Source: Mytilus californianus
Lineage: Eukaryota; Mollusca; Bivalvia; Mytilida; Mytilidae
Assembly (NCBI RefSeq): GCF_021869535.1
Contig: NW_026262679.1
Location: 84,069,143-84,133,142 of the forward strand
Direction of reading: 5' to 3'
Length of the DNA stretch: 64,000 nt
Part shown: in pieces, positions 47,215-59,235 of the stretch
Numbering within the stretch: the stretch's first letter is position 1
Layout: each line of letters begins with the position of its first letter
Notes under the pieces: model-generated
The model's database searches: none
Seen by the model: the letters and a program-made list of their open reading frames with translations, nothing else
What the model was told of the DNA's origin: nothing
Translations under genes and position numbers: made by a program

Positions 47215-47570
47215 TCAAGTAGTGTTGGTCTAATGATGGGGAATTCCCTTTCACCTCTTTTGTATTCATTTTACGTCGATGAAATGGGAATTGAATTTAT
47301 GAGTGAGTTAAAAATGCTTAATTTGTGTTTGATTATGTTTTGCTGATGATACAGTTTGACTCAGTGAAAAATTTCTTGATTAACAAATAATTGAATGATT
47401 GTGTTAACATTGATTTAAGTCCGTGAATATGACATTCATGTTAATGCATCGATAACAAAAAATGTCATTTTTAGAAGCGAAAGGCCTATTAAGGCGAATT
47501 AGAGATGGTTTGTAAATGGTGAACCAATAGAATCAGGTGAACATCTTGATTATAATATACTATATCATTT
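47215..47570 (+). mobile_element. Non-LTR retrotransposon remnant, second copy
   Basis: Reads as GNSLSPLLYSFYVDEMGIEF (the RT motif around the PLL box), then an ADDT-like remnant in a shifted frame (TTTGCTGATGATACAGTTTG, about 47336-47355), then the same KTK / RPIKAN / VNGEPIES region as base 1-204. Several frameshifts and stops. Confidence 0.65.
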
Positions 47571-48404
47571 TTGAAAATTAAAGTTTCAACATGATATTTT
47601 TATTGCTATGCGTATTGGAATTAAACAATCTGATCAAATTCAAAACTTCCACTCTGCTCCTAATCAGATGGGCAATTTAAAAAATTTGAAAAGATTCCTT
47701 CCATTTTTGTAAAACACAGTCTATATTATTTATAACATAAGAATCATCTTGCACCATCTCATTTGGAATTCTAGAGATTGTCTGTCATTTCCAATACCCA
47801 TATTATCTATTTTAAACCACAATTGTAAAATAACCCCAAAGTAAGTTATTCCATTCGAGCTAAACAGAATTTCATAACAATGACGACCAAAAACAACCAA
47901 AAACAACAGTCAAACTTTTGTCAATATTTCATTAAACCAATATGTTGGTATTGGGACCGTTTTCCGATCTTCCCTTGTCGAAATTAAAGCGACAGAAAGT
48001 TTAGGTTACAAAAATCAACAGAAGTATATAATTCTTACAGGTAATTAGCATTGTTAAGACATATTTTTGGGATGCATTCTATATTATATCCTAGAAAATA
48101 TCACTTTTGAAAACACAACAACACAATTTAAACCTACTGATGTCAGTACTTTTGTCATAAAGTATGTTGAACTGAACTGTGGCAGGTAGAGCAAACATAA
48201 TTAACTCACAAAATCGGGTAACTCACTAAAATTGCTACGCGCTTAGGTAATTAAAATTAATTGTTTTAAGCTTAAAATAATTAAAACCTTTAAAAGAGTT
48301 TCACTTTAATCACTTGATTAATTCCAAGACAATAAATACAGAGAATAACTGTATGATAAATTATCAATTATCAAACACATATCTAATAAGTAAATGAGAG
48401 ACAA

Positions 48405-48625
48405 AAGATACCGAAGGGACATTCAAACACATAAGTCGAAAATAAACTGACAACGCCGGAAGGGTAAGCAGATGCTGCTCCACATATGGCAACCGTCGCG
48501 TTGCTCATGTAAATACAAACCCGGAGATAAGTCTAAATCGGTAGGTCACATTCGGGGAAAAGAGGACGGGATTGTAGTTACGTCAATTGGAACATGTCCG
48601 TTTTCATCTGTGAAACATACATTTT
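48405..48625 (-). repeat. Retroelement fragment in the TLR 3' flank
   Basis: Minus-strand match to the RT remnant tail (GAGTGCCACATGTGGAGCAG-like segment at 34150-34200), with GGAAGGGTAAGCAGATGCTG. Absent from unit A at the corresponding place, so it inserted after the duplication or was lost there. Confidence 0.45.
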
Positions 48626-48944
48626 GTGTGTACTGTGGTAGTTAGTAGCAATAACCCACTCAGTATTTATACAGGTCCTCTAATACATATTCCAACATTT
48701 ATACACTCATGCATAAAACAATGCACACAAGTTTATCTTGACTGCGCAACACATCTTTGTTTTCATACTTAAGGGATATATGAATAAAACAGACGGAAGA
48801 TAACACTTTGGAATGACAAGATATGTCCGAAGAAAACATACGTATATGAGTGTATCATGTGTGATACCTTTAACATTTTGCTGACGCTTTTAACTTTACA
48901 CTTTTGTAAACAAGGACCTATAACATGTTATCTTGACGAATAAG

Positions 48945-49196
48945 CTAATTGTATACAGGAAATATTTGGAATAAAAGAGAGGCGAAAGATACCAAAATCA
49001 AAACGTTTATTACTACACTGTATATAAACAATTTAAATAATGTTTGTGGTGAACCCTTTGGTTCGGAAAATACCTCCAGATTTCTCAAGAGTAAGGAGAG
49101 ATATACAAATAATGTAAATACACAGAACCCCGATCCAATCCATCTGTTGATAAAGGAGTTCACTATTCCCTGACTTATATCTGCTGTAATTTTCAT
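48945..49196 (-). other. 83-codon open frame with two hydrophobic stretches
   Basis: Contains FCVFTLFVYLSLLL and LFIYSVVINVLILVSFASLL, consistent with two membrane segments, but its C-terminal end overlaps a GCGAAAGATACC repeat motif and no family is recognised. Likely chance or repeat-derived. Confidence 0.15.
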
Positions 49197-49199
49197 TTT

Positions 49200-50280
49200 A
49201 GTATGCGAATAGATATGTCCAAAGTTAAAATTTCGCTGATGGGTAAACTATTGTGACGATCCCATAGATTAAAGCCGCCTCACACAAAAATGTCCTCCGC
49301 TTAAATGTTATTCTTAAGTGAAGTTATACTGTTTAGGTAACATATAATCTTTACAAAGATATATGTATATATAATTCGTATTTCATGCTTATGTATGTTT
49401 ATATTTATTTACGCTGAAATATATTTTAATTAAATTCTAACAATTTTGTTATTTAAAGCGATAGTGAGTTATGATCTCTAGTGCCACAAAAATTCCATGA
49501 TTGAAACATTTCAATGATCTTTTTAGACTTCTATCGAGAATATAACCTTTTTGATTTTCAGTAATCTCGGTGAGCACTATTTATTATTGATTTGTATTGT
49601 ATTTGGGTTTCGTCGACCTTCTTGACAGTAAGTAACTATCCCATTTTATGGAAATGTGATTTATCTGATCAACATTATTTCTGAATTAACTGTATATTCA
49701 ATATCTTGTATTTAATGTGTAACCGTGCACATATCTTTATTTTGCATGTCATGATTTTTATTTAAGTTTATGCAATATTGATGGCTTAGTTATGCACGTA
49801 TGAGGAATTATGTAACTACACGAAGATGGCGGAGGATGTTCAAGAATAATATAGAATCTGACGTCATTGTTAAATCACAAATGGGAAGGTCCAAAACGCG
49901 GAAGTCGGAAACCACGAAGGTAAAAAATTTACATATTTAGAATCATTTATCTGGAACGACTAGACATAAAATCAAAATTGAAACGGATCTGTAAAGCTTA
50001 TGAAATGATGTACAATTTAAAAATAAATTAATTTGATTTTGAAATCCATTTTTACCAAAAAATTGGCCGGACGATCTGTTCAGTAAGAATGTGTTAGTAA
50101 GATTTTTCCACTTTTAACTAAAATTCTCGAAAAAATGTACAACCCGTTCAAATCTTTAATATGATTTCTAAAGACAATTTACAAACAAATAATATGGTTT
50201 GCAATACATTGAGTAAAAATGGCAAAATCGTGGCCGGAAGTCTTAATTCCTTGTGTTAAAAAAACCCAACTTTACACTAC
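49200..50280. other. Spacer downstream of TLR copy 3
   Basis: AT-rich with no repeat or coding exon recognised. An AAGATGGCGGAGGATG start-like context at about 49824 is followed by a stop after seven codons. Confidence 0.4.
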
Positions 50281-50281
50281 A

Positions 50282-52754
50282 TCAAAAGAACCAAAGTCGA
50301 AGCTTTTGCCAAGCCATTAGGACTTCATCCATCTCGATAGGCCATTGAATTAAAAGGACATCTTTCCAAATGGTGGAAAATTCTATTGGAATAGTATCCA
50401 AAGGAATATCTCTTGTAATAACAACAATCATCTGCAGATTTTTGGAAAACTTTTCATACTTTGCTCGCTCGATTTCAAAACGAGTCCATTCATTTTTGAC
50501 AATTGACGGCGTTACTAAAAATATTATGTGTCTGCATCTGTTAATGGACGTAGCTCTTTCATGAGCAATCGATTCGTCTACAATGAAATCTCTATCTTCA
50601 AAGCAGACTTTGAATCCCCATTCGTTCTCTACTTTCTCTTGCAATTCTTTCACAAAAGAAACGCTGTCATCGGAATATGAAATGTAAACGTCGTAATCAA
50701 ACGTAAACTCCAGACCTTTCTCAACAAATTTTCGGAAATTTTGAAAGAGAAAAAAAATTATCCTCCATCTGAAATTGTATAATAGAGCAATACAAAGCAC
50801 ACTCGATAAAACAGAAACCAATAATGAAATGCCTAATTTGATCCAGACAGTAGTATCACAGTCGACGAAATAATGATGTAAGTCTTTAACGACAGTTCTT
50901 GTATAGTTGATACTTTTTCTTGAAGAAACCCAACAAGAGTAATTACCATTTTTATCTAAAGATAATTGCGTTGTCGAAATCCATCTCAGAAATGTCGTTG
51001 TGTGACACGAACAAATTAATGGATTATTACTAAGATATAATTTTAAAGTTCCATGTTTCTTATGCTGGGTATCAACCCAATCCAGTATATTCTTTCCAAT
51101 TGTTGTTAATTGATTGTATGACAAATCGAGTTCATCAAGGCTATAAAATGTTGTAGCAACATCTGGAACAGTCTCAAGCAAATTGTGAGATAGATTGAGC
51201 TGTTTTAGATTAAGAAGTTGCCCAAGCGAATTGGCTTTCATTTTCCAGATATAGTTATATGATATACCCAAGTTCATTATATTTGGACAAAACCTTAATA
51301 TCGTTGTATTAGTTTGTAAAACATTGATCAAGTTTGTTTCTTTCAAAATAAGTGTTTTTAGATGGATTAAAAATAGAATTTTTGCCTCTCCAATAGTTTT
51401 TACTGAATTTATACCCGACAAATCCAAATGATCCAAACAGTTAAATCCTTCCATAGTTATAAGGGGAAAGAAGTCAGTTTCAAAGTAAGATATTTCAAGG
51501 TGACGAAGGTAGCTATTTTTTGCCTTTATTTCTAGAAATGAACTTTCAGTCATCATATGAGTTATTCTGAAAAATAGAATTTGACTGGGAAGTAATACTG
51601 TCATTGAATCATGCTGTCTTGCCCATTTACCTTGAACTTGTTCAACTCTTGTAAAGTTTCCCTTTGTTACTACGTTAAGGAAAATTGGATTCTTGAAACC
51701 TAACGGGAAGTATGAAAAATCTATTATTTTAATTGAACGTAAACAAGACGAAATCAACTTCCAAGCTATCCACACTAAAACTATTAGCAGATATAATAAC
51801 TGTTTCAAAGCACTCTGGACGTTGAAACAAAACTAACGATTTGTTTTTAACTAAAATTATGTTACTTGCGGATAAGTCCATTGTTTTTATGCAGATAGTA
51901 TATGCATATTTCATCATCTCTGGTGTAAGAATAACCAAATCAATGCTATGTTTTGAATCTGGGCGAGTTATTCCGCGAAAAAGAAGTGCATCCATTGTTT
52001 TGTTCTGAAAAGGATGTAAAATGTTCTGGGCCTGTGTTAAATAAATATTGCTGTTAGTAAGATTCAGTACTTTAAGATGTGGAAACGGAATTAAAACGCC
52101 ACCTTCAATGACAACAAAGTCTTTACAAGTTGTCATGTGGAATTCCTTTAAACTTACCGGCATTTCTAAAAATGTATTATTGTAAAATAATTAACGTGGC
52201 AATAATCAAGACTTAACTTTTGTAAATTGTACAGTTTCTTAAAGTGCTGTCGAAACGATGCATTAAACACAAGATCGATGTTCAGTTCACGCAAGTTACT
52301 GAGTCCGTCGACGGGAATTTAATATTTGTTTTTAGTCTGGAGTTTTCATATTCCTACAGATGTATAAAACTGATAAATTATTTATAGACTCAAACAATCC
52401 CTGAGGATACGATTCAGACACATTCAGATAATTTCTAGACAAAGACAAATGTCTCAATAATGATAAGCTACAGAAAGCCGTAGTATGCAACAATCTGATG
52501 CCATTATTATCAATTACTAGATATTCTAGATTCTAATATCTATGAAACCCGTTGGCATCCAGTCTGGTCAGTCTATTATAGCTTAAATCTAATTTCTTTA
52601 TATCAGGTGGTAAATTAATCGGAACCGATGTAAATCCTTGTTGTTTACACAAAGCCTCTTTATAGCCCAACATATTTAGTGTGATATTGCATTTCGCAAA
52701 CACAGTTCTATATGGACAAACACATGTAATACACACAACTATGAAGATCCACAT
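50282..52754 (-). pseudogene. Toll-like receptor pseudogene, copy 3
   Basis: Full-length relative of 37257-39749. The signal peptide and first LRR are open from ATG 52754 to a nonsense codon after GFHRY near 52533. The region 52530-52165 has several breaks. LRRs are open at 52163-51729. An 11-base deletion near 51732 shifts the frame. After that, LRRs, C-terminal cap (CSCHTTTFLRW), membrane helix and TIR are open to the stop at 50282. The TIR box reads EDRDFIVDES, so both proline and glycine of RDxxPG are changed. The initiator used in copy 2 (three codons upstream) is destroyed. The open C-terminal half spans about 485 in-frame codons, so a truncated product without a signal peptide cannot be ruled out. 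Confidence 0.9.
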
Positions 52755-53972
52755 ATTAACTATTTACCAGTTAAAGCGATATCAATTCAAAACTAAAATG
52801 CATCCTGCTATTATCAAATATTCAACTATTGGGCAAACTCATGTTGTCATGGTCGAAAAAGCTGCGATGATTTGTAAGTAAAAGCCGTTCAAGTGTTAAA
52901 AATTGTGATTATTGACTTATTATGATTACCATAACCTGTTTAATAGAAACTAAATACTAATACTTTTTTTCAACACAATGATAAGACATTGAGTATGTAC
53001 ACACCGGGGTATCTTTTGTTTCCACAGGTAGTAACGTCGTCATACCGAGTCATGATTTAGTCAGTAGGACATGATTTGGTTCAGTGTTTCTGCACGACAA
53101 ACAATGACAAAATGTAAACATTGGATTTTTTCCTAAAATAAGTTATGAACATACATTTTTAATGAGCTTTGTTTATAGCTATTATGTATGTAAATGAGAA
53201 TTCTGCATCATATCGGTAATAATATGACACACATAACGCTTAGTAACGGCAATTTTAAAAGTTAGGTTATTGTTTTTCACACATAAGAAAATGTTCTATT
53301 TTCTGCGTGTTACAACAAATTAAGTGTAATAACTTACAATTGCTTTTAAATATCCTGAAAAAAAATCATCACTTTTGAAAATAATTCAATATTTATAATA
53401 ATAAAATAGTGTCAGGGTTTGGTTTAAGTCATATGAAACTTCAAATTAATAAAAAAGTTGAATATGTTTTATATACATTTTATTTTGTATTTACATTGTA
53501 TCATAGGTCAAATTTATTTGTTCAGTGTATGTTCACTGGTGTTAATATGTCCTTTGATTGAGTTAAGCCATTTCAGTTGATATTTTATGGTGTGTCTTTC
53601 TATGTTGTGATGTTACACTATTGTTTCAGAAAAAGGGTGAAGGTTTGGTACCATTAAAACGTTTAAACCCGCTGCAATTGTTTGCACCTGTCCTAAGTCA
53701 GGAATCTGATGTTCAGTAGTTGTCGTTTGTTGATGTGGTTCATAAGTGTTTCTCGTTTCTCGTTTTTTATATAGATTAGACCGTTGGTTTTCCCGTTTGA
53801 ATGGTTTTACACTAGTATTTTTTGGGGCCCTTTATAGCTTGCTGTTCGGTGTGAGCCAAGGCTCCGTGTTGAAGACCGTACTTTGACCTATAATGGTTTA
53901 CTTTTATAAATTTTGACTTGGATGGAGAGTTGTCTCATTGGCACTCATACCACATCTTCTTATATCTATTGA

Positions 53973-54224
53973 ATGGCTAAGTTTTACTATAAAACTAGTG
54001 TACGTGAACTTTCTTGTAAAAGAAAATATTCGTATTATCAAAATGTTCAGAAATGTGCTAACATTGAATTATTGTCTTCTTATGCACAAATTCACCGATA
54101 TTTTCCCGTATGCAGTGACCTTAACTACGAGACCTCTCGTGAGAACTTTGACCACCGCACAGCGCAAGTGCCTGGGGAAAACTGTGACGAAATTTGTAAA
54201 AAACGTGCCCTGGAAGGTAAATAA
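53973..54224 (+). CDS. Cysteine-rich exon-like ORF, array unit 1
   Basis: An open frame of 83 codons from MAKFYYKTSV. The last third (CSDLNYETSRENFDHRTAQ, then NCDEICKKRALEG) ends at a good splice donor, G|GTAAAT at 54217, and a possible acceptor (TATGCAG) lies just before at 54115. That would make a 101-bp exon at 54116-54216. No signal peptide. The family is not recognised; a loose R-x7-A spacing recalls IL-17-like cytokines but the expected cysteine is valine. A reverse-strand frame also overlaps. Coding status unproven. Confidence 0.3.
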   Translation: MAKFYYKTSVRELSCKRKYSYYQNVQKCANIELLSSYAQIHRYFPVCSDLNYETSRENFDHRTAQVPGENCDEICKKRALEGK

Positions 54225-55252
54225 TAATACATTTCTGTAACTAGTTCTGAAAGAAAATAAATAATACAACAAATCTTTTAACAACTATTAAGAACAGTTT
54301 TAATTAACAAATGGGAACACATGGAAAATATAAAAAAAATCATGAAGGCTCTACCAATTCGCTTATTTCTCACGTGCTTCATGTGCTCTGTGTTGATTGT
54401 TTATCAATATCAGGACCGGTAAACGTCGGTAACAATCTCGAAAGTAAATTAGCTTTTGATCAACAATAACAGAATGAAATATTACTTGTCGACAATACGT
54501 TATAGATTTGTGATCAATTGATAAAAACCGTGCATACCGGAATTAGTTTAGTATATATGCATGCATAGGTTCAATAATTTCGAAAAAACATTGAAATTAC
54601 AAGAAACTCGTTTCATATGACTTTAAGAATGTAATGGTTTGGTTCGGGTTTGCCATAGTTCAGTTCTGTAACTCATATATGTGTATCATACATATAAAAT
54701 AGAATAAGCGAGGTAGATAAAAAATTTGATGCAATTGTTCCAATAACTTTATATACATTTTATTCTGTATTTACATTGTATCATAGGTCAAATTTATTTG
54801 TTCAGTGTATGTTCACTGGTGTTAATATGTCCTTTGATTGAGTTAAGCCATTTCAGTTGATATTTTATGGTGTGTCTTTCTATGTTGTGATGTTACACTA
54901 TTGTTTCAGAAAAAGGGTGAAGGTTTGGTACCATTAAAACGTTTAAACCCGCTGCAATTGTTTGCACCTGTCCTAAGTCAGGAATCTGATGTTCAGTAGT
55001 TGTCGTTTGTTGATGTGGTTCATAAGTGTTTCTCGTTTCTCGTTTTTTATATAGATTAGACCGTTGGTTTTCCCGTTTGAATGGTTTTACACTAGTATTT
55101 TTTGGGGCCCTTTATAGCTTGCTGTTCGGTGTGAGCCAAGGCTCCGTGTTGAAGACCGTACTTTGACCTATAATGGTTTACTTTTATAAATTTTGACTTG
55201 GATGGAGAGTTGTCTCATTGGCACTCATACCACATCTTCTTATATCTATTGA

Positions 55253-55504
55253 ATGGCTAAGTTTTACTATAAAACTAGTGTACGTGAACTTTCTTGTAAA
55301 AGAAAATATTCGTATTATCAAAATGTTCAGAAATGTGCTAACATTGAATTATTGTCTTCTTATGCACAAATTCACCGATATTTTCTCGTATGCAGTGACC
55401 TTAACTACGAGACCTCTCGTGAGAACTTTGACCACCGCACAGCGCAAGTGCCTGGGGAAAACTGTGACGAAATTTGTAAAAAACGTGCCCTGGAAGGTAA
55501 ATAA
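55253..55504 (+). CDS. Cysteine-rich exon-like ORF, array unit 2
   Basis: As in unit 1 except leucine for proline before the VCSDLNY part. The donor GTAAAT at 55497 is conserved. Confidence 0.3.
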   Translation: MAKFYYKTSVRELSCKRKYSYYQNVQKCANIELLSSYAQIHRYFLVCSDLNYETSRENFDHRTAQVPGENCDEICKKRALEGK

Positions 55505-56532
55505 TAATACATTTCTGTAACTAGTTCTGAAAGAAAATAAATAATACAACAAATCTTTTAACAACTATTAAGAACAGTTTTAATTAACAAATGGGAACAC
55601 ATGGAAAATATAAAAAAAATCATGAAGGCTCTACCAATTCGCTTATTTCTCACGTGCTTCATGTGCTCTGTGTTGATTGTTTATCAATATCAGGACCGGT
55701 AAACGTCGGTAACAATCTCGAAAGTAAATTAGCTTTTGATCAACAATAACAGAATGAAATATTACTTGTCGACAATACGTTATAGATTTGTGATCAATTG
55801 ATAAAAACCGTGCATACCGGAATTAGTTTAGTATATATGCATGCATAGGTTCAATAATTTCGAAAAAACATTGAAATTACAAGAAACTCGTTTCATATGA
55901 CTTTAAGAATGTAATGGTTTGGTTCGGGTTTGCCATAGTTCAGTTCTGTAACTCATATATGTGTATCATACATATAAAATAGAATAAGCGAGGTAGATAA
56001 AAAATTTGATGCAATTGTTCCAATAACTTTATATACATTTTATTCTGTATTTACATTGTATCATAGGTCAAATTTATTTGTTCAGTGTATGTTCACTGGT
56101 GTTAATATGTCCTTTGATTGAGTTAAGCCATTTCAGTTGATATTTTATGGTGTGTCTTTCTATGTTGTGATGTTACACTATTGTTTCAGAAAAAGGGTGA
56201 AGGTTTGGTACCATTAAAACGTTTAAACCCGCTGCAATTGTTTGCACCTGTCCTAAGTCAGGAATCTGATGTTCAGTAGTTGTCGTTTGTTGATGTGGTT
56301 CATAAGTGTTTCTCGTTTCTCGTTTTTTATATAGATTAGACCGTTGGTTTTCCCGTTTGAATGGTTTTACACTAGTATTTTTGGGGGCCCTTTATAGCTT
56401 GCTGTTCGGTGTGAGCCAAGGCTCCGTGTTGAAGACCGTACTTTGACCTATAATGGTTTACTTTTATAAATTTTGACTTGGATGGAGAGTTGTCTCATTG
56501 GCACTCATACCACATCTTCTTATATCTATTGA

Positions 56533-56784
56533 ATGGCTAAGTTTTACTATAAAACTAGTGTACGTGAACTTTCTTGTAAAAGAAAATATTCGTATTATCA
56601 AAATGTTCAGAAATGTGCTAACATTGAATTATTGTCTTCTTATGTACAAATTCACCGATATTTTCCCGTATGCAGTGACCTTAACTACGAGACCTCTCGT
56701 GAGAACTTTGACCACCGCACAGCGCAAGTGCCTGGGGAAAACTGTGACGAAATTTGTAAAAAACGTGCCCTGGAAGGTAAATAA
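56533..56784 (+). CDS. Cysteine-rich exon-like ORF, array unit 3
   Basis: As in unit 1 with one alanine-to-valine change (SSYVQIHRYF). The donor at 56777 is conserved. Confidence 0.3.
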   Translation: MAKFYYKTSVRELSCKRKYSYYQNVQKCANIELLSSYVQIHRYFPVCSDLNYETSRENFDHRTAQVPGENCDEICKKRALEGK

Positions 56785-57811
56785 TAATACATTTCTGTAA
56801 CTAGTTCTGAAAGAAAATAAATAATACAACAAATCTTTTAACAACTATTAAGAACAGTTTTAATTAACAAATGGGAACACATGGAAAATATAAAAAAAAT
56901 CATGAAGGCTCTACCAATTCGCTTATTTCTCACGTGCTTCATGTGCTCTGTGTTGATTGTTTATCAATATCAGGACCGGTAAACGTCGGTAACAATCTCG
57001 AAAGTAAATTAGCTTTTGATCAACAATAACAGAATGAAATATTACTTGTCGACAATACGTTATAGATTTGTGATCAATTGATAAAAACCGTGCATACCGG
57101 AATTAGTTTAGTATATATGCATGCATAGGTTCAATAATTTCGAAAAAACATTGAAATTACAAGAAACTCGTTTCATATGACTTTAAGAATGTAATGGTTT
57201 GGTTCGGGTTTGCCATAGTTCAGTTCTGTAACTCATATATGTGTATCATACATATAAAATAGAATAAGCGAGGTAGATAAAAAATTTGATGCAATTGTTC
57301 CAATAACTTTATATACATTTTATTCTGTATTTACATTGTATCATAGGTCAAATTTATTTGTTCAGTGTATGTTCACTGGTGTTAATATGTCCTTTGATTG
57401 AGTTAAGCCATTTCAGTTGATATTTTATGGTGTGTCTTTCTATGTTGTGATGTTACACTATTGTTTCAGAAAAAGGGTGAAGGTTTGGTACCATTAAAAC
57501 GTTTAAACCCGCTGCAATTGTTTGCACCTGTCCTAAGTCAGGAATCTGATGTTCAGTAGTTGTCGTTTGTTGATGTGGTTCATAAGTGTTTCTCGTTTCT
57601 CGTTTTTATATAGATTAGACCGTTGGTTTTCCCGTTTGAATGGTTTTACACTAGTATTTTTTGGGGCCCTTTATAGCTTGCTGTTCGGTGTGAGCCAAGG
57701 CTCCGTGTTAAAGACCGTACTTTGACCTATAATGGTTTACTTTTAAAAATTTTGACTTGGATGGAGAGTTGTCTCATTGGCACTCATACCACATCTTTTT
57801 ATATCTATTGA

Positions 57812-58063
57812 ATGGCTAAGTTTTACTATAAAACTAGTGTACTTGAACTTTCTTGTAAAAGAAAATATTCGTATTATCAAAATCTTCAGAAATGTACTGC
57901 CATTGAATTATTGACTTCTTGTGCACAAATTCACCGATATTTTCCCGTATGCAGTGACCTTAACTACGAGACCTCTCGTGAGAACTTTGACCACCGCACA
58001 GCGCAAGTGCCTGGGGAAAACTGTGACGAAAATTGTAAAAAACGTGCCCTGGAAGGTAAATAA
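57812..58063 (+). CDS. Cysteine-rich exon-like ORF, array unit 4
   Basis: The most different copy: KCTAIELLTSCAQIHRYF adds a cysteine, and NCDENCKK replaces NCDEICKK, which matches the DENC state of the single-copy version at 40680-40720. The donor at 58056 is conserved and no stop has appeared. Confidence 0.3.
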   Translation: MAKFYYKTSVLELSCKRKYSYYQNLQKCTAIELLTSCAQIHRYFPVCSDLNYETSRENFDHRTAQVPGENCDENCKKRALEGK

Positions 58064-59235
58064 TAATACATTTCTGTAACTAGTTTTGAAAGAAAATAAA
58101 TAATACAACAAATCTTTTAACAACTATTAAGAACAGTTTTAATTAACAAATGGGAACACATGGAAAATATAAAAAAAATCATGAAGGCTCTACCAATTCA
58201 CTTATTTCTCACGTGCTTCATATGCTCTGTGTTGATTGTTTATCAATGTCAGGACCGGTAAACGTCGGTAACAATCTCGAAAGTAAATTAGCTTTTGATC
58301 AACAATAACAGAATGAAATATTACTTGTCGACAATACGTTATAGATTTGTGATCAATTGATAAAAATCGTGCATACAGGAATTAGTTTAGTATATATGCA
58401 TGCATAGGTTCAATAATTTCGAAAAAACATTGAAATTACAAGAAACTGGTTTCATATGACTTTAAGAATGTAATGGTTTGGTTCGGGTTTGCCATAGTTC
58501 AGTTCTGTAACTCATATATGTGTATCATACATATAAAATAGAATAAGCGAGGTAGATAAAAAATTTGATGCAATTGTTCCAATAACTTTAAGTTTATAAC
58601 GTTATGCAAATACATGTATAAAATGATGACAAGGATAAACAAGTTTAAATGATATCCTTCTGACTTGGAACATTCCGAAGTCTTTATGAAATTACGTATT
58701 ATAAAGCTTCTAATTTTTATTTCAGAATGGAGTTCTGCTGTTTATATTATTAGCAGAAAAATGTAGATTTGTTTTCATTTCTGTGTCAATTAAACAGACA
58801 AAAAAGATGACACAATAAAAAAAGAAGATGTGGTATGATTGCTTTTTTTGTCAACCAGATACAAAATGACGTGGATGTAAGCAACTATATGTCACCGTTA
58901 TGCTTTTAACAATGACCAAAAACCATTACCATATAGTAACTATCAAAAGTCCCTTCATGAACACATGTGAAATAGTTCAATCGAGAAAACAAACGGCAAG
59001 ACAAAACTGGTTATGTCACAGCTTCATCACATCATTCCCAATATTGTAATAACTATAAAAACAGACAAATTAGATATCCAAAGGAGATGCTCAGCATTTA
59101 CAGAAAATTGTTCGGAAAAGACTTTCGACGAAAATTTTTATTTAGCATTTAGGTTTAATGGTATACGATACATTAGCAAGAGCAGATACTAATGCATCAA
59201 AATTTAACGCGTTGTTTTCACAACGTCGTTAAAGA

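Larger units (their letters stand above)
53471..58590 (+). repeat. Four tandem units of 1,280 bp
   Basis: Units start with ATATACATTT at 53471, 54751, 56031 and 57311; the first three periods are exactly 1,280 bp and the fourth unit is one base shorter. Units 1-3 differ by only a few bases; unit 4 has more differences and keeps states shared with the single-copy version at 40445. Each unit is an approximately 510-bp reverse-strand S2-type retroelement segment followed by about 770 bp of TLR upstream flank. Confidence 0.95.

Noticed and set aside
49824-49848. Start-codon-like AAGATGGCGGAGG context
   Set aside because: A stop follows after seven codons and no donor site precedes it in a usable phase.
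54069-54284. Minus-strand 71-codon frame in each 1,280-bp unit, partly conserved at 40540
   Set aside because: It overlaps the plus-strand exon-like segment antisense; shared nucleotides explain its conservation and it has no splice or start context.
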